Origin: an uncultured Blautia sp.
Lineage (GTDB): Bacteria > Bacillota > Clostridia > Lachnospirales > Lachnospiraceae
Length of the DNA: 26,790 nt
NCBI RefSeq assembly: GCF_934371575.1
Contig: NZ_CAKRNY010000049.1
Location: 1 to 26,790, forward strand
Direction of reading: 5' to 3'
Part shown: positions 16,286 through 24,766 of the stretch, piece by piece
Position numbering within the stretch: position 1 is the first letter of the stretch
Layout of the letters: every line of letters begins with the position of its first letter
The notes under the pieces: model-generated
What the model saw: only the letters and a program-made list of their open reading frames with translations
The model's database searches: none
Told to the model about the DNA's origin: nothing
Position numbers and translations under genes: made by a program

Positions 16286-17317
16286 TTAATTTCCGGATTC
16301 AATGATCTCCCAGTCATTCTCTGACTGGAAGCATTCCTGAAGTCTGTCTGAAACATGAATCCTTCCATCCTGCGTGATCAGGATGACATCAAATTCGTTC
16401 TGATGCTGCCGCCAGAACTGACAGGCCTTCTCATATCCCATAATATAAAGAGCGGTAGACATTCCGTCTGCTAATGTCCCATCTTCTGATACGATTGTTA
16501 CGGACAGCAAATCCCCTTCCACCGGGAATCCGGTTCTTGGATCAATAATGTGAATATATGTCTTCCCATTCTCTTCAAAATAACGTTCATACCCACCGGA
16601 AGTAACCACTGCCTCATCTTTCACAGCCAAAACTCCAATATAATCCTGCTGACCGCCTTTGGGATCACGGATTCCCACTTTCCAGCTGCTGCCATCCGGT
16701 TTTGTTCCTATTGCCTGGATATTTCCTCCAAGGGAAGCCAGTGCAGAAGAAATACCATAGCTTTTAAAAAGTTCCGTCAGCTTCTGCCCTGTATAGCCTT
16801 TCGCAATTCCGCCCAGGTCAATCTGCTGATTTTCTCCCAGTGTCACATAGCCGGCATTATCAGCTTCTACTTTTGCGCCATCCACCAATGTTAGAACATT
16901 CTGTACTTCTTTTTCTGTGGGGACATGATACTCGCCTGTAGGAAATCCCCATAATTGCATTACCGGATAAATTGTATCATCGAAAAGTCCATCTGTTTCC
17001 TGAAAAATCTCTTTTCCGCGTTTTATAAGCTCTGATACATCATCTGTTGCCTTAAAAATATCTCGGTTATTCAAGGCATATACTTCACTTTTTTCATTCT
17101 GCGCTGACAAAAGCCCATCCAGTCTTTGCACTTCTTCCATAGCTGCAGTTACAGCCTTCTCACTGTTTTTCCCATATGCAGTAAATTCCATATAAGTGTC
17201 CATTGCAAACAGCTGTTTCTGGCACTTCTGATTCTGGTCCGCATACCACCTGCTTCCTCCTGCCAGAATTAAAATTCCTGTAAATATCCCAGCTGCTGCC
17301 CATGCTTTTCTTTTCAT
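16286..17317 (-). CDS. apbE: FAD:protein FMN transferase (ApbE family)
   Basis: This enzyme of 343 residues attaches FMN from FAD to Thr/Ser of exported flavoproteins. An N-terminal membrane anchor or uncleaved signal (about residues 5-22) places it on the outer face. Family motifs are AMDTYMEFTAYG, IDLGGIAKGY, LASLGGNIQAIG, WKVGIRDP, TSGGYERYF, HIIDPRTGFP and a C-terminal DGMSTALYIMG. The length is normal for the family. Its ATG overlaps the regulator's stop by 4 nt (ATGA), and the kinase follows 23 nt later, so it is embedded in a two-component operon. No protein in the window shows the SGA(T/S)xT-type acceptor motif, so its target is not visible here. Confidence 0.93.
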   Translation of the reverse strand: MKRKAWAAAGIFTGILILAGGSRWYADQNQKCQKQLFAMDTYMEFTAYGKNSEKAVTAAMEEVQRLDGLLSAQNEKSEVYALNNRDIFKATDDVSELIKRGKEIFQETDGLFDDTIYPVMQLWGFPTGEYHVPTEKEVQNVLTLVDGAKVEADNAGYVTLGENQQIDLGGIAKGYTGQKLTELFKSYGISSALASLGGNIQAIGTKPDGSSWKVGIRDPKGGQQDYIGVLAVKDEAVVTSGGYERYFEENGKTYIHIIDPRTGFPVEGDLLSVTIVSEDGTLADGMSTALYIMGYEKACQFWRQHQNEFDVILITQDGRIHVSDRLQECFQSENDWEIIESGN

Positions 17318-18936
17318 AAGGCTCGTTTTTCCCGCGCATATTCTGTAGGTGTCTTTCCTGTCATTTTCTTAAAAGAAATTCCAAAATAATGAGGATCTGA
17401 AAAGCCTACCATTTCCGCAATCTCGTAATTTTTCAAAGTCGTCTTTTCCAGAAGTTCCTTAGCCCGCTCCATACGTATACGACTGAGAAACTCCAGGAAA
17501 GTTCCGCCTGTGGCTTCTTTAAAAATGGTACTGAAATAGCTTGTACTGATATTCAAATAAGAACAGATATCATTCAGACCTAATTCCGGTTCTGCATAAT
17601 GACTGCGAATATATTCCAAGGCAAGAGCTGCCTGCTTCTGGCCTGCGGAGCTGTTCAGCGATGCACATCTGTCGAATACCTCATGGACATAGTTTTTTAC
17701 CATGGAAAAAGCTTCCTCAAAACTTTTCTGTTCTGTCACTTTTCCTATAAGAAGTTCTCTTTTACCAAACAGATCCTCTTCTCCGGAACACACAGCCTCC
17801 CAACAGCTTCCTGCATGACGCAGTATCATCTGCAGGCAAACGCATGCCTGGCTTTTATCTACTCTCGCTTTTTTGATAGATTCCTTCATAGCGGCCAGAG
17901 CCTGATTCATAGCTTTTTCATTTCCATTTTTGATTCCATCTGTCATTTCATACAGCAGCTTCTGAAGAGAAAGACCGTTGTTCTCTTTCTCTTCTTCTGT
18001 ATCGATCAAAAGATTTCCTCCCAGAAGATATCGAAGTTCTATGGCTTTTTCTGCCTGCTCATGAGAATGTATCGTTTCTCCCGGATGCCTTACCCAGCCA
18101 CCAATACCTGTAGATACATCTATACCAATTACTTCTTTTACCTTATTTTGTATTTCTTTACAGATTTTCCGAATGTTTTCCGCAAATTCCCGGCTATGTT
18201 CTCCCATAAAAAGAATGCAGACCCGGTTATTCCCTTCCTGATAAGCAATTCCGGCATTCTGGGCAGTTACAATCTCATCTGCCACATTAAATAACACAAA
18301 TGCCATCAGGGCACTCTCCTGTCTTTTTTCCATATCAATCTCATGAAGATCAGAAAAAAGATCCATGTCAAATACCGCTACGCGATAAGAAGATGCTTCC
18401 AGGCAAATTCCCATCTCAGCAAGCTCGTCCATACTCAGCTTCACATCTCTTGTACAGCTTACAAGCGCTTCTATGGCCTTAGACCGAATCACAAGAGCAT
18501 TCTTATGGTAATCCTGAGATGTCTTGGTAAGAGATTCCATTTTCTTCTTTTCTTTTCTCTGCTGATCCACTTTTTCCTTCATCTTCCCAATAACTTCACG
18601 AAGCTCCATGGCAGTTACAGGCTTTAACATATATTCACTCACATTGTACTGGATTGCTTTCTTCGCATATTCAAATTCTCCAAAGCCGCTGAAAATTACA
18701 ATCACAATTTCCGGATAATGATCATGTAAAAAATGACTCAGTTCAATTCCATCCATATAAGGCATAAGAATATCCGTGAGGACAATATCAACCGGATGAG
18801 TCTTCACAAAATCCACTGCCTGCTGTCCATTCTCGCAATCGCCAACAAGCTCACAATCCATGGATTTCCAGTCTATATTCTCCTTAATGGCATCGCGTAC
18901 CAGGATTTCATCATCTACAAGTAAAATTCGATACAT
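17314..18936 (-). CDS. AraC-type response regulator (YesN-like)
   Basis: This is a 540-residue transcription regulator and the first gene of the sensory operon. The receiver domain (about 1-122) shows D8/D9, phosphoacceptor D55 in IVLTDILMPYMDG, S83 in FSGFG and K105 in LKP. The central region includes a stretch resembling the degenerate cyclase-like spacer of YesN regulators (around VIGIDVSTGIGGWV). The C-terminal AraC domain (about 440-537) carries two helix-turn-helix units and ends with GFSDPHYFGISFKKMTGKTP. The ribosome site is only modest (AAAGGGAAAG). Its likely targets are the importer 2 promoter next to the operon and perhaps the kinase/isomerase genes. Confidence 0.95.
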   Translation of the reverse strand: MYRILLVDDEILVRDAIKENIDWKSMDCELVGDCENGQQAVDFVKTHPVDIVLTDILMPYMDGIELSHFLHDHYPEIVIVIFSGFGEFEYAKKAIQYNVSEYMLKPVTAMELREVIGKMKEKVDQQRKEKKKMESLTKTSQDYHKNALVIRSKAIEALVSCTRDVKLSMDELAEMGICLEASSYRVAVFDMDLFSDLHEIDMEKRQESALMAFVLFNVADEIVTAQNAGIAYQEGNNRVCILFMGEHSREFAENIRKICKEIQNKVKEVIGIDVSTGIGGWVRHPGETIHSHEQAEKAIELRYLLGGNLLIDTEEEKENNGLSLQKLLYEMTDGIKNGNEKAMNQALAAMKESIKKARVDKSQACVCLQMILRHAGSCWEAVCSGEEDLFGKRELLIGKVTEQKSFEEAFSMVKNYVHEVFDRCASLNSSAGQKQAALALEYIRSHYAEPELGLNDICSYLNISTSYFSTIFKEATGGTFLEFLSRIRMERAKELLEKTTLKNYEIAEMVGFSDPHYFGISFKKMTGKTPTEYAREKRAL

Positions 18937-19086
18937 AGTTTCTGCTTTCCCTTTCTGCTTATAGCATGTATCTCTTCGGCTTCCCCAGTGCCGATTCGAA
19001 CATTGTATTTCAGTAAAGCCGGATACTTCCGCTTCACAGCCTACTTATAACCGAATAACGGATTCAGTTAATTTTTTCTAAATAAT

Positions 19087-19115
19087 ATATTAACACACAC
19101 TATAAGTTTAAGCAA
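19087..19115 (-). promoter_or_regulatory. Candidate promoter of the sensory operon
   Basis: On the minus strand TTGCTT (19115-19110) and TAATAT (19092-19087) are 17 bp apart. This predicts a leader of roughly 140 nt before the regulator ATG at 18936. The leader holds small possible stems (for example CGGA-AGTA-TCCG) but nothing I can name. The 18937-19203 gap otherwise contains only this promoter and the upstream operon's terminator. Confidence 0.5.
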
Positions 19116-19134
19116 ATCAAACAAATCAAAGTAC

Positions 19135-19180
19135 AAAAAAAGCTGCAAAGTAATATGCTTCTTATTAACCTTGCAGCTTT
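19135..19180 (-). terminator. Rho-independent terminator of the hexitol-type operon
   Basis: Ten perfect pairs join AAAGCTGCAA (19139-19148) and TTGCAGCTTT (19171-19180) around a 22-nt loop. On the minus strand the stem runs into a T-run (19141-19135). It begins 23 nt past the aldo/keto reductase stop. Confidence 0.85.
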
Positions 19181-19203
19181 AATACTTCAATTATTTATAA
19201 TTG

Positions 19204-20214
19204 TTATTCTACAATCACACCATCTTCATCCCAAAGATCATGCCAGTCCTTTGCACCTTCCCACAGGAATACATGTCCTTTGATCAGACGATTATTCTTA
19301 TCCAGAGAACGAATTGTCTCCATTTCTTTATCTGTCAGCGGATCCTCTGTAACACACTTCAGATTCATCGTATAGTTTTTCTCCTTCAGAGAGAATGGAA
19401 TTGGGGATGCCCCTCGCTGTACTGCCCATTTAATGCAGATCACAGCCGGATGAACGCCATGTGCTTCTGCAATTGCTTTTAGTTCCGGTAATTGAATATC
19501 CGCAATGTCTTCCGGCATTTTATCACGTTCCGGGCGCTCCGGGGAACCAATTGGACAGAACCCAACCACTTCAATACCATGTGCTTTGCAGTAATCAAAC
19601 AGCTCCGGCTGCTGAAAACACGGATGCAGTTCCATCTCAATTGCAGCAGGTTTGATTCTGCAAAGTGGAAGTACAGCTTCCAGTTTTGGAATAGTCATAT
19701 TTGACATTCCAATGTGCTTTGTCAGCCCCATATCAACCAGACGTTCCATCTGTCTCCAGGTTTTCATAAAGCGCTCCACTGTAAATGGTTTGGAGTCCGG
19801 ATTTCTGGAATCCACATCACAATGAGGTGCATGATAATTTGGAAATGGCCAGTGAACATAGTACATGTCCAGATAATCCAGTTTCAAATCCTTTAAGGTT
19901 TTTGCACAGGCAATCAGTACATCTCCATCCCCATGCATATCATTCCATACCTTAGAGGCAATAAAAAGCTCCTCTCTTTTCACAATGCCCTCAGTAAAAG
20001 CATCTGCAAAAACCTTTCCGATCATGTCTTCATTGCCATAACATGCAGCACAGTCAAAGGAACGATAACCTACACGCAGAGCACCTGCTACAGCAGCTGA
20101 AACTGCATCCGCATCTGCATGGTCACTTCCAAAGGTTCCCATTCCCACAACTGGCATCTTTGCGCCAGTGTAAAGTATTCTCTGTGGAACAATTGCCGGA
20201 TCGATCATTGTCAT
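19204..20214 (-). CDS. Aldo/keto reductase
   Basis: This cytoplasmic NAD(P)H-dependent reductase has 336 residues and is the last gene of the operon. The catalytic tetrad is complete: D54, Y59, K88 and H121, in RSFDCAACYGNED, IASKVWND and YYVHWPFPNY. Later family parts are GLTKHIGMSN, IEMELHPC and the cofactor-loop region around GASPIPFSLKEKN. The ATG at 20214 follows AAGGAGGAG by 8 nt. It begins 20 nt after the PfkB kinase gene. It may reduce an aldose to its polyol, or a small aldehyde from the aldolase step; the sequence does not decide. The cofactor preference is unknown. Confidence 0.92.
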   Translation of the reverse strand: MTMIDPAIVPQRILYTGAKMPVVGMGTFGSDHADADAVSAAVAGALRVGYRSFDCAACYGNEDMIGKVFADAFTEGIVKREELFIASKVWNDMHGDGDVLIACAKTLKDLKLDYLDMYYVHWPFPNYHAPHCDVDSRNPDSKPFTVERFMKTWRQMERLVDMGLTKHIGMSNMTIPKLEAVLPLCRIKPAAIEMELHPCFQQPELFDYCKAHGIEVVGFCPIGSPERPERDKMPEDIADIQLPELKAIAEAHGVHPAVICIKWAVQRGASPIPFSLKEKNYTMNLKCVTEDPLTDKEMETIRSLDKNNRLIKGHVFLWEGAKDWHDLWDEDGVIVE

Positions 20215-20234
20215 TTTCTTCTCCTCCTTAATGT

Positions 20235-21167
20235 TTATTCTATTTTTGTAATTTCAATCTGAGAATGTAGCCTTTCCATATCTTTCATAACGAAAAAGCC
20301 TGTCTCCTCGCGCATGGCCGCTGCCGCTGAAATGGCGCTTGCCAGTCTCAATGTCTCAGGAAGGGACAGTCCCTTTGATATGCCAAGAGCAAATCCTGCG
20401 ATCATAGAGTCTCCGCATCCTACTGTATTTACCGCATCTATTTTCGGCACACACGCTCGAAAAACACCTTCGTTTCCAACAACAACAGAGCCGCTGCTAC
20501 CAAGAGAAACTGCTACGATTTCTACTCCTTTTGCATGAATTTCCCTGGCAGCATCAATAATATCCTGAATATTATCGCAAGACTTTCCTGTAAGCATACG
20601 GATTTCGTCAATATTAGGCTTAATCATAGTAGGTTTCGCTTCTATTCCCATCTCAAGAAGCCTGCCACTGGTATCCAGAATAACAGGAATCCCCCTGTCC
20701 TTTACAATTTTTATCAGCTGCTGATATGCCCTTCCATCAAGTCCCTTTGGAACGCTTCCGGACATAGCCACTACATCCGCTTCTTTTACAAGTTCACGGA
20801 ATTTCTCTTTAAATCCTGCAAAATCCTCTTCTGTAAGTGTGAATCCCGGCTCCAGAAATTCCGTCTGTACCTGATTTCTCTCATCCCAGATATTGATACA
20901 GGATCTGCTTTCCGCATTCACATGGTAAAATGCACTTCTGATTCCAAATGGCTGCAGTGCATCCTCAATGTACGCACCCGCATGACCACCCACAAACCCG
21001 GTCGCTACCACGTCCGCTCCATAAATGGATGCAGGCTTGGAAACATTCAGTCCTTTTCCTCCTGGCACATAGGTACACTCCTTAACACGATTTACCTCAC
21101 CTATTTTAAAATCATCAACCACATACCGCTTATCAATAGCTGCATTTAAGGTTACTGTCAGTATCAT
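20235..21167 (-). CDS. PfkB-family kinase, 1-phosphofructokinase/tagatose-6-phosphate kinase type
   Basis: This cytoplasmic kinase of 310 residues adds the second phosphate to a ketohexose phosphate, giving a 1,6-bisphosphate. Marks are ILTVTLNAAIDK at the start, VPGGKGLNVS near 34-43, MSGSVPKGL, MIKPNIDEI and the catalytic loop NTVGCGDSMIAG with D253. The start at ATG 21167 matches the family N-terminus and has GAGG 9 nt upstream, inside the end of the dehydrogenase gene. Another ATG at 21182 adds five residues and overlaps that gene. With GatD- and GatY-type neighbours, tagatose 6-phosphate is the likely substrate, as for LacC. Fructose 1-phosphate is the main alternative. Confidence 0.88.
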   Translation of the reverse strand: MILTVTLNAAIDKRYVVDDFKIGEVNRVKECTYVPGGKGLNVSKPASIYGADVVATGFVGGHAGAYIEDALQPFGIRSAFYHVNAESRSCINIWDERNQVQTEFLEPGFTLTEEDFAGFKEKFRELVKEADVVAMSGSVPKGLDGRAYQQLIKIVKDRGIPVILDTSGRLLEMGIEAKPTMIKPNIDEIRMLTGKSCDNIQDIIDAAREIHAKGVEIVAVSLGSSGSVVVGNEGVFRACVPKIDAVNTVGCGDSMIAGFALGISKGLSLPETLRLASAISAAAAMREETGFFVMKDMERLHSQIEITKIE

Positions 21168-21171
21168 ATTC

Positions 21172-22221
21172 TCAGTCCTCATTCATCAGAAGAAGCTTAC
21201 CCTTTACAAGTCCTGGTGTTTTATAAAGCTGAAATGCTTCCTGCGCCTGGCTCATTGGCATTTTGCGGTAAATGAATCCAGGATCAAATTTCAGCTGACC
21301 AGTTGCGAAATAATGGGCTGTAAGTTCCCACTCTTTTCCCGGGAACGGAGAACTGTAAGACATCCAGGAACCAGTGAGCTTAAATTCCTTACGATTCATA
21401 TTTTCCCACTGTTTCGGTGTAAAAGTAAGGTTCTCATGAGGTGTACCAATAAAACATACATGCGCTTTATTGGCTGCAAGCTCAAATGCCATATGCATAG
21501 TCGGAACCTGTCCGGCTGTCTCAAATACATAGCCATAGCCTTTTCCACCCGTAAGAGCCATTGCCTCTTCCATATAGTTTTCTTTCGTTGTATTGACCAC
21601 TGCATCTGCACCCATTCTCATGGCAAGTTCCAGACGCTCATCACTGATATCAAATACCACAACCTTCTTAGAGCCAAAAATCTTCGCCCACTGCATGGTA
21701 AAGATACCGATTGTTCCACATCCCAAAATTGCCACACACTGACCACCCTGATAGTCATTCTGAAGAAGTCCGTGAAGAGCAACAGTAGATGGCTCAAACA
21801 TGGCACCCTGCTCATAAGAAATAGACGGATCAAATGGAATGGCATTCTGTTCAGGAATCACCACGTAATCAGCATTGCTTCCCTGCTGTCTGGAACCAAT
21901 AAAGCTATAGTGTTTACATAAGGAAAAGTTTCCGTTCTGGCAGTCATCACACTTCATACACGGAAGAAGAGGTGCCCCGGAAACACGATCTCCAACTTTT
22001 ACCTTGGTAACACCTTCTCCCACTTCTGTCACATCGCCTGAAAACTCATGTCCCAGAACAATTGGATAAAAATGAACACCATGGTTCAATACTCGTGGGA
22101 CATCAGAGCCGCAAATACCTGATGCTTTTACCTTGATCTTTACCCAGCCGGGTTTTACCTTCGGTTCTTCAACTTCCTGATACTGTACGTCTTCGTTTGC
22201 AACTACAACTGCTGCTTTCAT
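21172..22221 (-). CDS. gatD: Zinc-dependent polyol-phosphate dehydrogenase, galactitol-1-phosphate 5-dehydrogenase type
   Basis: This cytoplasmic medium-chain dehydrogenase of 349 residues is expected to oxidise galactitol 1-phosphate to tagatose 6-phosphate with NAD. It follows E. coli GatD along most of its length from memory: GICGSDVPRVLNHG, YPIVLGHEFSG, PLLPCMKCDDC, FIGSRQQG and GSWMSYSSPFPGKEWE. Catalytic zinc positions are C37, H58, E59 and E143; the structural zinc set is C88, C91, C94 and C102. The nucleotide-binding GCGTIG motif is near 167-172. It starts 14 nt after the FGGY kinase gene behind AAGGAGG, and ends 4 nt before the PfkB gene. No galactitol PTS gene is nearby, so the phosphorylated substrate must come from another source. 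Confidence 0.87.
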   Translation of the reverse strand: MKAAVVVANEDVQYQEVEEPKVKPGWVKIKVKASGICGSDVPRVLNHGVHFYPIVLGHEFSGDVTEVGEGVTKVKVGDRVSGAPLLPCMKCDDCQNGNFSLCKHYSFIGSRQQGSNADYVVIPEQNAIPFDPSISYEQGAMFEPSTVALHGLLQNDYQGGQCVAILGCGTIGIFTMQWAKIFGSKKVVVFDISDERLELAMRMGADAVVNTTKENYMEEAMALTGGKGYGYVFETAGQVPTMHMAFELAANKAHVCFIGTPHENLTFTPKQWENMNRKEFKLTGSWMSYSSPFPGKEWELTAHYFATGQLKFDPGFIYRKMPMSQAQEAFQLYKTPGLVKGKLLLMNED

Positions 22222-22235
22222 TCTGAAATACCTCC

Positions 22236-23750
22236 TTACTTTCGTACCATCATATTCTTGAGAGATTCATATAAATTTCTGTATGTACAATATGTTTTAT
22301 CATATATTTCTTTATTTGATAAATCAGGTTCATGACGTCTTGTCTCTTTCACTGTCATAGAGACAGCTTCCTCGTAATCTTTATAAAATCCAACTCCTAC
22401 ACCTGCCAGAAGTGCCGCTCCTAATGTGGTGGCAGTATCAGAGGCAGGGACAACTATAGTCTTTCCTGTCACATCAGCCTTGATCTGTGTCCAAAGCAGT
22501 GAGTTTGCAGAACCGCCCATGGCACGAAGGATCTCCGCTTTTGCCCCTGCTGCTTCTGCCACCTCCAGATTATGACGCAGAGAAAAAGCTACACCTTCCA
22601 TGCATGCTCTTACCATATGTCCTTTGGTCTTCGCGAAATCAAGACCATAGAAAACGCCTTTTGCATATGGATTCCAGACAGGAGATCTTTCACCGGACAT
22701 ATAAGGAAGAAATACTACTCCTTCACTTCCAGCCGGTGTCTCTCCGGCTATTTCATTCAACTGATCAAGAGAAGACACCCCTGTTTCCTTCTGTCTTTCT
22801 CTCTCATAATCTGCAAATTCTCTCTCAAACCAGCGCATTACACCACCGCCTCCGGTAGTTCCGCCCTGAAGCAGCCATCTGCCTGGCACTACATGAAATC
22901 CCAGAATCAGACTTGGATCTGCCTTATAAGTATCAATGCAAATACTCATGCCGCCGGCCTGGCCTCCCTGCTCCTGTGTCTCTCCCGGATGGATCACACC
23001 TGCACCAAGCGTACCACATGCAGCATCCAGTCCGCCAGCCACAACAGGTGTTCCTGCTTCCAGTCCACTCATAATAGCTGCTTCTTCTGTTACCGTTCCA
23101 ACCACTTCATCACATGGAACGATTTCCGGAAGAAATTCCACAGGAATTCCTAGTTTCTCACACATGTTTTCATCCCAGGAACCGGTACGCATATCAAAAC
23201 AATGCAGCCCATACCCCTGAGAAAGGTCCTGTGTGACAGCGCCCGTCAATCTGTATGCGATAAAACTGTTAGACTGAAGAATCTTATAAATTCTGCCATA
23301 TACTTCAGGCATGTTCTCCTTATACCACAAAATCTTCGCTGTGGTATAAGACGGCTGAAGTGAATTACCGGCAATCTGAAATATATTTTCACTGCCAATT
23401 TCATTATTAAGTCTGTCACAGATTTCCTGAGCCCTGGTGTCCATCCAAATCGGCGTATCTGTTAGTACATTCCCCTCGCGGTCAATGGCAATTGCAGACC
23501 AGCTCTGCCCGTCAATTCCAATACCTGCAATCTGCTCACCGGAAATATTTCCCATTTTCAGACATTCCCTGATGGCACCGCATACCGCACTCCACCATTC
23601 ATCAGGCTTCTGCTGTGCCCATCCCTCTCTGGGATAATAAACAGGATAATCACCACTTGCAGAAGCCATCACCTGCCCGCTTTTATTAAATATGGCAACC
23701 TTACATGCACTGGTTCCAATATCGATTCCTAATAAATAGTCTTTGCTCAT
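22236..23750 (-). CDS. FGGY-family carbohydrate kinase (xylulokinase-like)
   Basis: This cytoplasmic ATP-dependent sugar kinase has 504 residues. It shows the FGGY plan: GIDIGTSACKVAIF phosphate-binding loop at about 8-21, IGIDGQSWSAIAID, IWMDTRAQ, catalytic D242 in GGLDAACGTLGAG, LPYMSGERSP near the start of the second domain, and AMGGSANSLLWTQ. It looks most like XylB by length and motifs, but the company of GatD, LacC-like and GatY genes argues for a hexitol or ketohexose substrate rather than xylulose. The start overlaps the repressor's stop by 4 nt (ATGA) behind AAGGAG. I leave the substrate open. Confidence 0.9.
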   Translation of the reverse strand: MSKDYLLGIDIGTSACKVAIFNKSGQVMASASGDYPVYYPREGWAQQKPDEWWSAVCGAIRECLKMGNISGEQIAGIGIDGQSWSAIAIDREGNVLTDTPIWMDTRAQEICDRLNNEIGSENIFQIAGNSLQPSYTTAKILWYKENMPEVYGRIYKILQSNSFIAYRLTGAVTQDLSQGYGLHCFDMRTGSWDENMCEKLGIPVEFLPEIVPCDEVVGTVTEEAAIMSGLEAGTPVVAGGLDAACGTLGAGVIHPGETQEQGGQAGGMSICIDTYKADPSLILGFHVVPGRWLLQGGTTGGGGVMRWFEREFADYERERQKETGVSSLDQLNEIAGETPAGSEGVVFLPYMSGERSPVWNPYAKGVFYGLDFAKTKGHMVRACMEGVAFSLRHNLEVAEAAGAKAEILRAMGGSANSLLWTQIKADVTGKTIVVPASDTATTLGAALLAGVGVGFYKDYEEAVSMTVKETRRHEPDLSNKEIYDKTYCTYRNLYESLKNMMVRK

Positions 23751-24754
23751 CCTTGTCTCCTTATGGATTTTCCCATAAAAATATCAGTCTGAAGTCTCCG
23801 TATAATGTGCTCTGGAAGATTTTCTCCTCCCTCAAGCCGCTCCAGAATAATCTGCGCAGTTTCCCGTGCAATCGTATCTGTGGGCTGGGAAACAATGGTA
23901 AGGGCAGGTCTGCAGGCCCGGGCAAAAGGCAGATTGTCAAATCCAACCAGTGAAATTTCATCCGGCATAGATACTCCCATCTCATTAAGCCCAATCACAG
24001 CCCCCATGGTCATCTCATAATTGGCAACAAAAACAGCTGTCATATCCGGATTCCTCTTCACCAGCGTCTCTATTGCCTGAACACCTCCCTGGATCGTATA
24101 GTCTCCCCTGCAGATCAGACGCTCATCAACTTGGATTCCATGAGTTCCAAGAGCCTTCATATATCCTAACATACGCTGTCTGGCAGTAAATACTTCATCC
24201 GGTCCACCGATCAGACCAATCTTTTGATGCTGCTGCTCCACCAGCATAGTTACTGCCTTCTCAGCTGCATTCTCATTATCAACCAGTACACAGTCACAGG
24301 ATAATCCCTGGATCATACGGTCAATAAGTACAATAGGCTTACCCGTCTTCTGAAATTTCTTCAAATGATCGCCTGTCATGTCTACGGGCATATTAATAAT
24401 TCCGTCCACACGTTTCCTGGTGAGAAAGTCTACTGCCTCCTTCTCAAGCTTCTTATCTGTTCTGCAGTCACAGACAATAGCTGCGTAACCATGACTGCGC
24501 AAAATATCTTCCATTCCACTGATAATTTCCGCACAGAATACATTGTTAAGCTCCGGGATCACAACGCCTATCGTCTTAGTCGCATTGGTCTTCAGCCCAC
24601 GGGCAACTTCATTCACCTCGTAATGCAATTCTTCAATAGCTTCTTCAATCTTAATGCGGTTCTTCTCTCTTACATTTCCTCCGTTAAAATAAGAGGAAAT
24701 TGTGGCCAGACCAAGTCCTGTCCGTCTGGCAATGTCTTTCATCGTCGCCGCCAT
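23747..24754 (-). CDS. LacI-family transcriptional repressor
   Basis: This is a 335-residue regulator with an N-terminal helix-turn-helix (about 4-24, MKDIARRTGLGLATISSYFN), a hinge region ending near ARGLKTN, and a sugar-binding core from TIGVVIPEL onward, including GIINMP, IVLIDR, GLIGGP and ISLVGFDNLP. The recognition helix reads TISSYFNG where most relatives have TVSRVLNG. It is the second gene of the operon, 12 nt after the aldolase gene, and is coupled to the kinase gene by a 4-nt overlap. The palindrome at 25670-25687, over the operon's predicted start point, is the obvious operator, implying self-regulation relieved by a pathway sugar. The inducer is unknown. Confidence 0.93.
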   Translation of the reverse strand: MAATMKDIARRTGLGLATISSYFNGGNVREKNRIKIEEAIEELHYEVNEVARGLKTNATKTIGVVIPELNNVFCAEIISGMEDILRSHGYAAIVCDCRTDKKLEKEAVDFLTRKRVDGIINMPVDMTGDHLKKFQKTGKPIVLIDRMIQGLSCDCVLVDNENAAEKAVTMLVEQQHQKIGLIGGPDEVFTARQRMLGYMKALGTHGIQVDERLICRGDYTIQGGVQAIETLVKRNPDMTAVFVANYEMTMGAVIGLNEMGVSMPDEISLVGFDNLPFARACRPALTIVSQPTDTIARETAQIILERLEGGENLPEHIIRRLQTDIFMGKSIRRQG

Positions 24755-24766
24755 AAAATCTGCCTT

